DNA of 14,829 nucleotides from an uncultured Lachnospiraceae bacterium (GTDB taxonomy: Bacteria; Bacillota; Clostridia; Lachnospirales; Lachnospiraceae): assembly GCA_910579325.1 (NCBI GenBank), contig CAJTTU010000086.1, positions 1-14,829 of the forward strand. Reading direction: 5' to 3'. Made by a program: the position numbers and the translations under genes. A model generated the notes under the pieces. It saw only the letters and a program-made list of their open reading frames with translations. It did no database searches and was not told the DNA's origin. Below, one piece after another: positions 7,771-14,829 of this stretch (positions are counted from its first letter, which is position 1; the number at the start of each line of letters is the position of its first letter).

Positions 7771-8943
7771 ATGGCATCCAGAAGGAGAAAACGGCCGGAA
7801 AAAGTAAGAAGATATTATGATTACAGCCTTTTGGTGGCCATTGTTTTTCTCTGCTGTTTCGGCCTGGTGATGATCTACAGCAGCAGCTCCTACATCGCAT
7901 CGCTGGAATATGCCAAATCCGACGGGGCCGCCCATTTTATGATCCGGCAGGCTCAGGCGCTGGTCATCGGGTTTGTGGGCATGATTATTATCTCCAAAAT
8001 AGACTATCATTTTTATAAGCATTTTGCCGTGATGGGCTATGTGATGTCGGTGGTGATCATGGTGATGGTCAACTATACCCCTTTCGGAATCGAGCGTAAC
8101 GGCAAAAAGCGCTGGTTCGGTATTCCGGGGACGAATACCTCCCTGTTCCAGCCTGCCGAGCTGGTAAAAATCGCGCTGATCCTGGCTCTGGCCTGCGCCA
8201 TCAATTATCTGATCAAACGGATCGACAACTGGAAGGTGATCGGCCTGCTTCTTGCTATGGTGGCGCCGCCTACCTATCTGGTAATCGATAATAACTTAAG
8301 TTCGGGTATCATTATTTTCGGTATCGCCTGCGTGATGTATTTCGTGGCCAGCAGAAAAAAACTGCGGTTTGCCGTGGCAATCGGGGCTGTGGCGGCCATC
8401 GCCATTCTGTTTGTGGAATTTGGCGATACGCTGGTGGAAATGGGGATTCTGGAAAAATACCAGCTGGAGCGGATCGATGTGTGGAAAGACCCGGCAGCCT
8501 ATCCGTTAGACGGCGGATTCCAGGTGCTGCAGGGGCTGTACGCCATCGGCTCCGGAGGAATCTTCGGGAAAGGGCTGGGAAACAGTTTGCAGAAGCTGGG
8601 GTTTGTGCCGGAGGCCCAGAATGATATGATCTTTTCGATTATCTGTGAGGAGCTTGGGTTGTTCGGGGCCGGATGCCTGATCCTGTTGTTTGTTTTTATG
8701 ATCTGGCGGTTTATGATTATTGCTCAGAATGCGCCCGATCTGCTCGGCGGCCTTCTGGTGGTGGGCATTATGGCCCATATCGCCATTCAGGTCATTTTGA
8801 ATATTGCCGTGGTAACCAATACGATTCCCAATACGGGCATCACCCTTCCTTTTATCAGCTACGGAGGCTCCTCCATCGTGTTTCTGATGGCGGAAATGGG
8901 GCTGGCGCTGAGTGTATCAAACCAGATTACATATGAAAAATAG
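7771..8943 (+). CDS. SEDS-family lipid II polymerase (FtsW/SpoVE)
   Basis: SEDS proteins are polytopic membrane glycosyltransferases that polymerise lipid II into glycan strands in partnership with a class B PBP. The 390-residue product has about ten hydrophobic segments. It has the family landmarks KRWFGIPG...FQPAELVKI in the first half, PEAQNDMIF around residues 280-288 with D285 at the position of the catalytic Asp, and TGITLPFISYGGSS near the C-terminus. AGGAGG at 7756-7761 is a strong ribosome site for this ATG. The sequence alone does not settle FtsW (division) versus SpoVE (spore cortex). With both a division-type PBP and a SpoVD-type PBP upstream, it could serve one or both. RodA is less likely given the dcw location. 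Confidence 0.93.
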   Translation: MASRRRKRPEKVRRYYDYSLLVAIVFLCCFGLVMIYSSSSYIASLEYAKSDGAAHFMIRQAQALVIGFVGMIIISKIDYHFYKHFAVMGYVMSVVIMVMVNYTPFGIERNGKKRWFGIPGTNTSLFQPAELVKIALILALACAINYLIKRIDNWKVIGLLLAMVAPPTYLVIDNNLSSGIIIFGIACVMYFVASRKKLRFAVAIGAVAAIAILFVEFGDTLVEMGILEKYQLERIDVWKDPAAYPLDGGFQVLQGLYAIGSGGIFGKGLGNSLQKLGFVPEAQNDMIFSIICEELGLFGAGCLILLFVFMIWRFMIIAQNAPDLLGGLLVVGIMAHIAIQVILNIAVVTNTIPNTGITLPFISYGGSSIVFLMAEMGLALSVSNQITYEK

Positions 8944-8959
8944 CCTGCGGGTATATGTA

Positions 8960-9000
8960 CGGCCTGCTTCGGTGGAAGCTGTAACCCTGTGCCGCGTTTT
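8960..9000 (+). other. Stem-loop in the ftsW/spoVE-murA gap
   Basis: GCTTC (8966-8970) pairs with GAAGC (8975-8979) around a GGTG loop. An outer CGGC (8960-8963) and GCCG (8991-8994) could extend the structure, and TTTT follows at 8997-9000. This could be a weak terminator or an mRNA processing structure. The stem is short and the outer pairing is asymmetric, so support is limited. Confidence 0.3.
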
Positions 9001-9026
9001 GACATAGGATAATATACCATTATATT
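8999..9026 (+). promoter_or_regulatory. Promoter-like sequence just before murA
   Basis: A perfect -35 box TTGACA (8999-9004) is followed after 16 bases by TATATT (9021-9026), five of six matches to the -10 consensus. The difficulty is distance: transcription would begin near 9033, within or after the murA ribosome site GGAGGT (9029-9034), so the message would be nearly leaderless. It is either an internal promoter with unusual translation or a chance match. Confidence 0.3.
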
Positions 9027-9040
9027 TCGGAGGTAAAAGG

Positions 9041-10288
9041 TTGGATACATTAAATGTCCAGGGCGGATACCCTCTTAAGGGCGAGTTGAAAATACAGGGT
9101 TCCAAAAACACTGTCCTGCCTGTTATGGCCGCGGCGGTTCTCTATAAAGGCGTAACGATGCTGACAAACGTTCCGATGATTCGGGATGTCTACTGCATGA
9201 TACACATTCTGGAGGCCATCGGGGTAAAAATTGTCTTTTCCGATCACTGTCTGACGATGGACGCGTCTTTGGTGGAAAGCGGAGAGATTCCCATGGAGGA
9301 TGTGAAAAGAATGCGCTCCTCCATCATGCTTTTGGGGGCGCTGCTTGGAAGGGTGGGAGAAGCTGTCACCAGTTATCCCGGCGGCTGTTCCATCGGTTTA
9401 AGGCCCATAGACCTGCATCTGAAAGCGTTAGAACAGATGGGTGCGGAAATCACGGAGGATGGGATAAAGATACGGGCCGTCGCTTCCCGGTTAAGAGGAA
9501 CCCATATCAGGCTTGATTTCCCCAGTGTGGGCGCTACGGAGAATATCCTGCTGGCCGCCGTGGCGGCAGAAGGCGTTACGGTAATCGACAATGCGGCCAG
9601 AGAGCCAGAAATCATCGAATTATGTCTGTTTTTACAGAAAATGGGTGTGCCTGTCCGGGGAGCCGGAACCGGACGGATCAGGATTGAGGGAAAAAGACAG
9701 CTGCGCCAGACCAGCTACCGGATTACGGGGGACAGGATTGTGGCGGGAACCTACCTGGCCGCCGCTGCGGCAACCGGAGGGGAGGTGCGCCTGACCGGCA
9801 TCTACACGCCCTATATGGCCTCTGTGCTTCAGGCTTTTCGAAAATGTGGCTGCGATGTAACCTGGGGCAAGGAAGATGTGTCCCTGCGGTCTGACAGGCA
9901 GATTCAGGCGGTTCCTTGGTTGAAAACCAGCCCTTATCCGGGATTTCCCACGGATATGCAGTCGCCTTTTATGGCGCTTCTGGCTTATGGGGACGGGGTC
10001 AGTATCATCGAAGAAACTATTTTTGAAGGCCGGCTGAAGCTGGCGGCGCAACTGGAAAAGATGGGTGCGGACATTCAGGTGAAGGAAACCAGAGCCAGGG
10101 TAACCGGACAGAGCAGGCTGCGCGGCACATTGGTGCAGGCAGAGGATCTGCGGGCCGGCGCGGCGCTGGCCGTGGCGGCAGTGGGGGCTGAAGGGATGAC
10201 CCGGATTGCGGACCCTGGCTATATTAAACGAGGCTACGAATCCATTGACCAGGACCTTCGGTCGCTGGGCGGCAAAATATGGTGGTGA
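9041..10288 (+). CDS. murA: UDP-N-acetylglucosamine 1-carboxyvinyltransferase MurA
   Basis: MurA transfers enolpyruvate from phosphoenolpyruvate to UDP-GlcNAc in the cytoplasm, the first committed step of peptidoglycan synthesis and the target of fosfomycin. The 415-residue protein keeps the key residues at nearly E. coli numbering: K22-N23 in GSKNTVLP, the fosfomycin-reactive Cys116 in PGGCSIGLRP, and D305 in FPTDMQ. Having Cys rather than Asp at 116 predicts a fosfomycin-sensitive type. Translation begins at TTG (9041), supported by GGAGGT at 9029-9034 and by the normal MurA N-terminus (DTLNVQGGYPLKG). Many Firmicutes carry two murA copies, and I cannot tell which one this is. Its place between ftsW and divIB, where Bacillus has murG and murB, is unlike the classical cluster. 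Confidence 0.96.
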   Translation: MDTLNVQGGYPLKGELKIQGSKNTVLPVMAAAVLYKGVTMLTNVPMIRDVYCMIHILEAIGVKIVFSDHCLTMDASLVESGEIPMEDVKRMRSSIMLLGALLGRVGEAVTSYPGGCSIGLRPIDLHLKALEQMGAEITEDGIKIRAVASRLRGTHIRLDFPSVGATENILLAAVAAEGVTVIDNAAREPEIIELCLFLQKMGVPVRGAGTGRIRIEGKRQLRQTSYRITGDRIVAGTYLAAAAATGGEVRLTGIYTPYMASVLQAFRKCGCDVTWGKEDVSLRSDRQIQAVPWLKTSPYPGFPTDMQSPFMALLAYGDGVSIIEETIFEGRLKLAAQLEKMGADIQVKETRARVTGQSRLRGTLVQAEDLRAGAALAVAAVGAEGMTRIADPGYIKRGYESIDQDLRSLGGKIWW

Positions 10289-10292
10289 AAAG

Positions 10293-11108
10293 TTGAATCA
10301 GAAGAGTGAGAAAAAGCACAAAAGAAATTTGAAAAAGATATTGGTCTTTTTTGGCATGGCCGCCGCGGCGCTGGTTCTGGCGCTGCTGGCCGCCACCAAC
10401 ATCACCATCCGGGAGATGTCGGTAACGGGAAATGAATTTTATACCAATGAAGAAATCCGGGACATGCTGTTTGACACGCCGTTGAAACGGAATACGATCT
10501 ACTGTTATCTGAATAACCGCTTCGGGGAGCATCAGACCATTCCTTTTGTGGAGCGGTATCAGATTGAATTCCGCAGTCTGAGCTCGGTGGAAGTGATTGT
10601 CTATGAGAAAAATATCGTTGGCTACATTGAATATCTGGGCAGCAACCTGTTTTTCGATCGGGACGGCATGATCGTGGAGAGTTCTTCCCGGGTGATCGAC
10701 GGCGTCCCGATTGTGGCAGGGCTGAATCTGGATCATGTGATCCTGTATCAGAAGCTGCCGGTGGAGCGGCAGGATGTATTTGAGGTGCTTTTAAACCTGA
10801 CCCAGCTTTTTGAGCGGTATGAGATCAGGGCGGATAAAATCTTTTTTGACAAAAATTACAATGCCCAGGTGATCATTGATAACATTACCGTCAGGCTGGG
10901 CGATGATGAAAATCTGGATTTAAAGATCGGCGAGCTGAAAAATATTCTGCCGAAACTGTCGGGCCTCTCGGGAACCCTTTATCTGGAAGGGTATCAGGAG
11001 AATTCCATTAACACGGCCTATGTGTTTAAAAAGGACGAAGAGAAGGAACCTGAAACCGAAGCGGAGACAGAGCCGGAAACAGAAACGGAAGCGCCGGCGC
11101 CAGGCTGA
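10293..11108 (+). CDS. divIB: Cell division protein DivIB/FtsQ
   Basis: DivIB (FtsQ) is a bitopic divisome protein that holds FtsL and DivIC through its extracellular domain. From the TTG at 10293 it has 271 residues: a Lys-rich cytoplasmic tail, one membrane helix (about 15-36), then a POTRA-type segment beginning ITIREMSVTGNEFYTNEEI and a beta-rich domain. The last 26 residues are a Glu/Thr/Pro-rich tail with EPET-like repeats. The TTG start is chosen because it lies just after the murA stop with GGTGG at 10281-10285 upstream. The in-frame ATG at 10206 would put 83 bases inside murA and would add an atypical N-terminus. Family sequence identity is usually low; architecture and its place at the end of the dcw genes support the call. 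No ftsZ or ftsA follows, which is common elsewhere. Confidence 0.87.
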   Translation: MNQKSEKKHKRNLKKILVFFGMAAAALVLALLAATNITIREMSVTGNEFYTNEEIRDMLFDTPLKRNTIYCYLNNRFGEHQTIPFVERYQIEFRSLSSVEVIVYEKNIVGYIEYLGSNLFFDRDGMIVESSSRVIDGVPIVAGLNLDHVILYQKLPVERQDVFEVLLNLTQLFERYEIRADKIFFDKNYNAQVIIDNITVRLGDDENLDLKIGELKNILPKLSGLSGTLYLEGYQENSINTAYVFKKDEEKEPETEAETEPETETEAPAPG

Positions 11109-11152
11109 TTTGCGGAGCATAGAGTTTGGGAAGATAGAGATAATAAGAGTAT

Positions 11153-12925
11153 ATGAAAAAGTTATTTATCTATTTGCGATCTTATAAAAAAGAGACGATC
11201 CTGGCGCCTTTGTTTAAATTACTGGAGGCGTCTTTTGAACTGCTTGTGCCGCTGGTGATGGCCTCCGTCATCGACCGGGGAATCGGACAGAATCAGACGG
11301 ATTATATTGTGAAAATGTGCCTGGTTCTGGTTCTTCTCGGCGTGGTGGGACTGGTCTGCTCCATCACCGCCCAGTATTTTGCGGCCAGGGCTGCGGTGGG
11401 GTTTGCGGCCAGGCTGCGGCATGCCCTGTTTGATCATATTCAGAGCCTTTCCTTTTCCAGGCTCGACGCCATCGGCGCCTCCACTCTGATCATCAGGATG
11501 ACCAACGACGTGAATCAGGTACAGTCCGGTATGAATCTGGCCCTGCGGCTTTTGCTGCGTTCGCCTTTTGTGGTGTTTGGCTCGGTGGTAATGGCCTTTA
11601 CCGTCAACTGGAAGGCGGCCCTGATTTTTGCCGTGACCGTGCCCCTTTTGCTGGTTCTGGTGTTCGGGATTATGCTGGTCAATATCCCGATATATAAGAA
11701 GGTTCAGGAGAAGCTGGACAGCGTGCTGTCCCTGACCAGGGAAAACCTTACCGGCGTCCGTGTGATCCGGGCCTTTCACAGAGAAGAAAAGGAAATTCAG
11801 GATTTCTTTGGAAGAAATCAGGAGCTGACCGGGATCCAGCTGTTTGCCGGAAGGGTTTCGGCGCTGATGAATCCGCTGACCTATGTGGTGGTAAACGGGG
11901 CTGTGGTGGCCTTGCTGTACCAGGGCGGCCGGCAGGTATATGAGGGCGGCCTGACCCAGGGAGAGCTGGTGGCGCTGGTCAATTATATGACGCAGATTCT
12001 GGTGGAGCTGATTAAGATGGCCAGTTTGATTATTACGATTACGAAAGCCATTGCGTCTGGCAACCGGATTCAGGGGATTTTGGACGTACCGTCCGGTTTC
12101 GCATGTGACGGAGATCATAACGAGATAAGAAGCAATGTTGAAAATGAAAACATGAAAAGCGGAAATACGAAAAATGGATATCATGAAAGCCGCGAAACGC
12201 CAAAAATCGTTTTTGATCATGTAGGTCTGACCTATCATGAGGGCGGAGAGGAAGCGCTGAGTGATCTAACCTTTTCGATAGAGAAAGGGCAGACGATCGG
12301 CATTATCGGCGGAACAGGTTCCGGGAAAACCAGCCTGGTTCATCTGATTCCCCGATTTTACGATGTGACCAGGGGCCGGGTGATGGTGGACGGCATCGAT
12401 GTGCGGGCGTATGCGCCGGAGGAATTGCGTCGAAAAGTGGGAATCGTGATGCAGAAAGCCGTTCTGTTCCAGGGCAGTATTCGGGAAAATCTGCTGTGGG
12501 GCGATCCGGGGGCAGATCGGGAGGTTCTGGATCAGGCCCTTGTATCCTCTCAGTCCATGGAGTTTGTGGCGGATAAAGAGGGGGGCATGGATTTCCGGGT
12601 ATCCCAGGGCGGCAAGAATCTGTCCGGAGGCCAAAGACAGCGTCTGTCGATCGCCAGAGCGCTGACACGCAGACCGGAAATTCTGATTCTGGACGACAGC
12701 TCCTCGGCCCTTGATTTTGCCACGGAGGCCAGACTGCGCAGGGCGATCCGGGAACTGGGAAAAGAGACCACCGTGCTGATTGTATCCCAGCGTATTTCTT
12801 CCATTCAGCATGCGGATCAGATCATTGTCCTGGATGACGGACAGGCCGTGGGAATCGGAACCCATGAGCAGCTGCTGGCAGATTGTCAGGTTTACCGTGA
12901 AATTTATGAGACGCAGGTTTCTTAA
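11153..12925 (+). CDS. ABC exporter half-transporter with degenerate ATP site (heterodimer subunit 1)
   Basis: This 590-residue protein is a type IV-fold ABC exporter subunit: a six-helix membrane domain (about 1-310) followed by an ATP-binding domain (about 350-590). Motifs are Walker A GGTGSGKT (386-393, Lys392), Q-loop at MQKAVLFQG, signature LSGGQ (490-494) and Walker B ILILDD. The catalytic Glu after Walker B is Asp (D515), and the H-loop His is Gln (Q546, in VSQRIS). Both changes mark the degenerate half-site of heterodimeric exporters such as TM287/288. An Asn/Glu/Lys-rich linker (around residues 320-345), coded by AT-richer DNA, joins the domains. The ribosome site is weak. The partner is encoded 71 bases downstream. 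Substrate is unknown; drugs, lipids or peptides are all possible for this family. Confidence 0.93.
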   Translation: MKKLFIYLRSYKKETILAPLFKLLEASFELLVPLVMASVIDRGIGQNQTDYIVKMCLVLVLLGVVGLVCSITAQYFAARAAVGFAARLRHALFDHIQSLSFSRLDAIGASTLIIRMTNDVNQVQSGMNLALRLLLRSPFVVFGSVVMAFTVNWKAALIFAVTVPLLLVLVFGIMLVNIPIYKKVQEKLDSVLSLTRENLTGVRVIRAFHREEKEIQDFFGRNQELTGIQLFAGRVSALMNPLTYVVVNGAVVALLYQGGRQVYEGGLTQGELVALVNYMTQILVELIKMASLIITITKAIASGNRIQGILDVPSGFACDGDHNEIRSNVENENMKSGNTKNGYHESRETPKIVFDHVGLTYHEGGEEALSDLTFSIEKGQTIGIIGGTGSGKTSLVHLIPRFYDVTRGRVMVDGIDVRAYAPEELRRKVGIVMQKAVLFQGSIRENLLWGDPGADREVLDQALVSSQSMEFVADKEGGMDFRVSQGGKNLSGGQRQRLSIARALTRRPEILILDDSSSALDFATEARLRRAIRELGKETTVLIVSQRISSIQHADQIIVLDDGQAVGIGTHEQLLADCQVYREIYETQVS

Positions 12926-12933
12926 CTTGAGGA

Positions 12934-12981
12934 GCCTCGGAACTAAAAAACAGCAACGGACCGGGGGGCCTCGGAACTAAA
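12934..12981 (+). repeat. 14-base direct repeat between the two ABC genes
   Basis: GCCTCGGAACTAAA occurs exactly at 12934-12947 and 12968-12981, 34 bases apart, within the 71-base gap between the two ABC genes. Its core CGGAACTAAA also occurs before ftsW/spoVE at 7743-7752. The second copy lies just before the ribosome site GAGGT (12986-12990). Function is unknown. Confidence 0.7.
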
Positions 12982-12996
12982 CATAGAGGTGCCAGA

Positions 12997-14745
12997 ATGA
13001 AAGATGACGCGAATCAGATACAAACGCTGAAAAAAGTACTGCGCTATATAAAAAAATACGGATGGTATGTGGCAGGGTCCCTGTTTCTTGCTCTGGTGAC
13101 CGTGGCACTGACCCTCTATGTGCCGGTACTCACCGGCAGTGCCATCGACCTGGCGCTGGGGAAAGGGCAGGTGGATTTTCAGGGGATCGGCAGGATTTTG
13201 CTGCGGATTGCCGTAATGGCAGGGCTGACGGCTCTGGCCCAGTGGTGCATGAATCTGAGCAATAATAAGATCGCCTACGGCGTGATACGGGATATCCGTG
13301 AACAGGCCTTTCGCCGGATTCAGATTCTGCCGCTGAAATATATTGACGGTCATGCCCATGGAGAGATCGTCAGCCGTGTGATCGCCGATGTGGATCAGTT
13401 TGCCGACGGCCTGCTGATGGGATTTACCCAGCTGTTTACCGGCGTGCTGACGATTCTCGGAACCCTTGTATTTATGCTGTCGATTCATCTGAAAATCACG
13501 CTGGTGGTGGTACTGATCACGCCGGTTTCCTTTTGTGTGGCCGGATTTATCGCCAGGCGCACCTATCATATGTTTCAGTTACAGTCAAAGGCCAGAGGGG
13601 AGCAGACGGCCCTGATCGACGAGATGATCGGAAATCAGAAGGTGGTACAGGCTTACGGTCATGAGCGGGAGGCGCTGGAAGCCTTTGACCGGATCAATGA
13701 CCAACTGGAAAAGTGTTCTCTTCAGGCAACTTTCTTTTCTTCGATCACCAATCCTTCTACCAGGTTTGTCAACAGTCTGGTGTATACCGGCGTGGCGCTG
13801 GCCGGCGCTCTGACCGCTTTGAGGGGCGGGATCACGGTAGGACAGCTGTCCTGTTTTCTGAGCTACGCGAATCAGTATACGAAACCTTTTAATGAGATTT
13901 CCGGCGTGATTACGGAGCTGCAGAACGCCCTTGCCTGCGCGGCCCGGATTTTTGATCTGGCTGAGGAAGAGCCTCAGGAACCGGACAGCCCGGACGCAAA
14001 GGTACTGGCGAACACAGACGGGCGTGTGGAGCTGTCCCATGTATGGTTTTCCTATGTGCCGGAGCAGAAGCTGATTCAGGACTTTAACCTGCGGGTGAAG
14101 CCGGGACAGCGGATCGCCATCGTAGGGCCTACCGGCTGCGGCAAATCCACGATCATCAACCTGCTGATGCGTTTCTATGACGTGGACAGCGGGCAGATTC
14201 TGGTAAACGGCACAGACATCAGACAGATCGCCAGGGAAAGCCTGCGGTCGGCCTATGGCATGGTACTTCAGGAAACCTGGCTGCGTTCCGGAACCATCCG
14301 GGAAAATATCACTATGGGAGATACGCAGGTGACGGAAGAAGAAATCATCGCCGCCGCAAAGGCCACAAAGGCCCACAGTTTTATCCGCCGTCTTCCAAAA
14401 GGCTATGACACGGTAATCGGGGAAGACGGGGGAAGTCTTTCTCAGGGGCAGAAGCAGCTTTTATGTATCACCAGGGTCATGCTGTGCCGTCCGCCCATGC
14501 TGATTCTGGACGAAGCCACGTCCTCCATCGATACCCGGACGGAGATTCAGGTACAGAATGCCTTTGCCCGCCTGATGGAAGGGCGCACCAGCTTTATCGT
14601 GGCCCACCGGCTGTCCACAATTCAGGGAGCGGACATGATTCTGGTGATGCGGGACGGCAATATTGTGGAACAGGGCAGTCACAGCCAATTGCTTAGGCTG
14701 GGCGGGTTTTACGCGAAGCTGTATCATAGTCAGTTCGCGGGATAA
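12997..14745 (+). CDS. ABC exporter half-transporter with catalytic ATP site (heterodimer subunit 2)
   Basis: This is a 582-residue ABC exporter subunit with an N-terminal six-helix membrane domain (about 1-310) and a C-terminal ATP-binding domain. Walker A is GPTGCGKST (377-385, Lys383), Walker B is MLILDE with catalytic Glu506, and the H-loop has His537 (VAHRLST). The signature reads LSQGQ (481-485) instead of LSGGQ. This fits pairing with the upstream subunit: its intact Walker B and His face the partner's LSGGQ to form the working site, while its altered signature faces the partner's degenerate Walker B. GAGGT at 12986-12990 supports the ATG. Annotations in this family are often 'multidrug' or 'lipid A/MsbA-like', but nothing here identifies the substrate. 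A functional link to the cell wall genes upstream is not shown by adjacency alone. Confidence 0.93.
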   Translation: MKDDANQIQTLKKVLRYIKKYGWYVAGSLFLALVTVALTLYVPVLTGSAIDLALGKGQVDFQGIGRILLRIAVMAGLTALAQWCMNLSNNKIAYGVIRDIREQAFRRIQILPLKYIDGHAHGEIVSRVIADVDQFADGLLMGFTQLFTGVLTILGTLVFMLSIHLKITLVVVLITPVSFCVAGFIARRTYHMFQLQSKARGEQTALIDEMIGNQKVVQAYGHEREALEAFDRINDQLEKCSLQATFFSSITNPSTRFVNSLVYTGVALAGALTALRGGITVGQLSCFLSYANQYTKPFNEISGVITELQNALACAARIFDLAEEEPQEPDSPDAKVLANTDGRVELSHVWFSYVPEQKLIQDFNLRVKPGQRIAIVGPTGCGKSTIINLLMRFYDVDSGQILVNGTDIRQIARESLRSAYGMVLQETWLRSGTIRENITMGDTQVTEEEIIAAAKATKAHSFIRRLPKGYDTVIGEDGGSLSQGQKQLLCITRVMLCRPPMLILDEATSSIDTRTEIQVQNAFARLMEGRTSFIVAHRLSTIQGADMILVMRDGNIVEQGSHSQLLRLGGFYAKLYHSQFAG

Positions 14746-14786
14746 AATATGGAATGTTAGAAAAATGTATTTTATATTATTATAAA

Positions 14787-14795
14787 TGGTAAAAT
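14787..14795 (+). promoter_or_regulatory. Candidate extended -10 promoter for a downstream gene
   Basis: TGGTAAAAT (14787-14795) matches an extended -10 element (TG, one base, then TAAAAT) in the AT-rich stretch after the last gene. No clear -35 box is seen at 17 bases, although extended -10 promoters can do without one. A gene driven by it would begin beyond the window. Confidence 0.35.
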
Positions 14796-14829
14796 GATTG
14801 TAGGAAAATAAATAAAAATAGGTATCACG

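Noticed and set aside
11219..12238. A 339-codon minus-strand open frame inside ABC subunit 1
   Set aside because: Its His/Gln-rich product is typical of a reverse-strand shadow of a membrane protein gene, and the + strand reading has all ABC motifs.

Overview
The window is a division and cell wall (dcw) gene cluster from a Firmicute. Gene order, moderate GC and the protein sequences point to a Clostridia member, most likely Lachnospiraceae. This placement is inferred from protein style and order, with no marker gene or search behind it. All recognisable genes lie on the + strand. A SpoVD-type penicillin-binding protein with what looks like its own sigma-E promoter suggests an organism that forms spores, or descends from one that did.

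Layout. Positions 1-345 are AT-rich and non-coding; they end in a promoter and a set of GTGGT repeats at 10-base intervals, which is the expected form of a MraZ operator. Then come mraZ, rsmH, an FtsL-like gene, a first class B PBP with a long acidic low-complexity tail and no PASTA domain, a second class B PBP of SpoVD type with one PASTA domain, mraY, ftsW/spoVE, murA and divIB/ftsQ. Two ABC exporter half-transporters close the window. The last 84 bases are AT-rich and may carry the promoter of the next gene.

How the genes work together. MurA starts UDP-MurNAc synthesis and MraY makes lipid I. FtsW/SpoVE polymerises lipid II, and the two transpeptidases cross-link the glycan strands. FtsL and DivIB are the bitopic scaffold proteins that control FtsW and the class B PBP. 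RsmH methylates 16S rRNA, and MraZ represses the operon. The cluster is reduced compared with Bacillus subtilis: murE, murD, murG and murB are missing from between these genes, murA sits between ftsW and divIB, and ftsA/ftsZ do not follow. The two ABC genes have complementary degenerate ATP sites, so they most likely form one heterodimeric exporter. Their substrate cannot be told from the sequence.

I found no clearly undescribed system. The best second-look items are the sigma-E-like promoter before spoVD, the KTA (not KTG) motif in that protein, the tail of the first PBP, the complementary ABC ATP sites, and a short CGGAACTAAA motif recurring in intergenic gaps.
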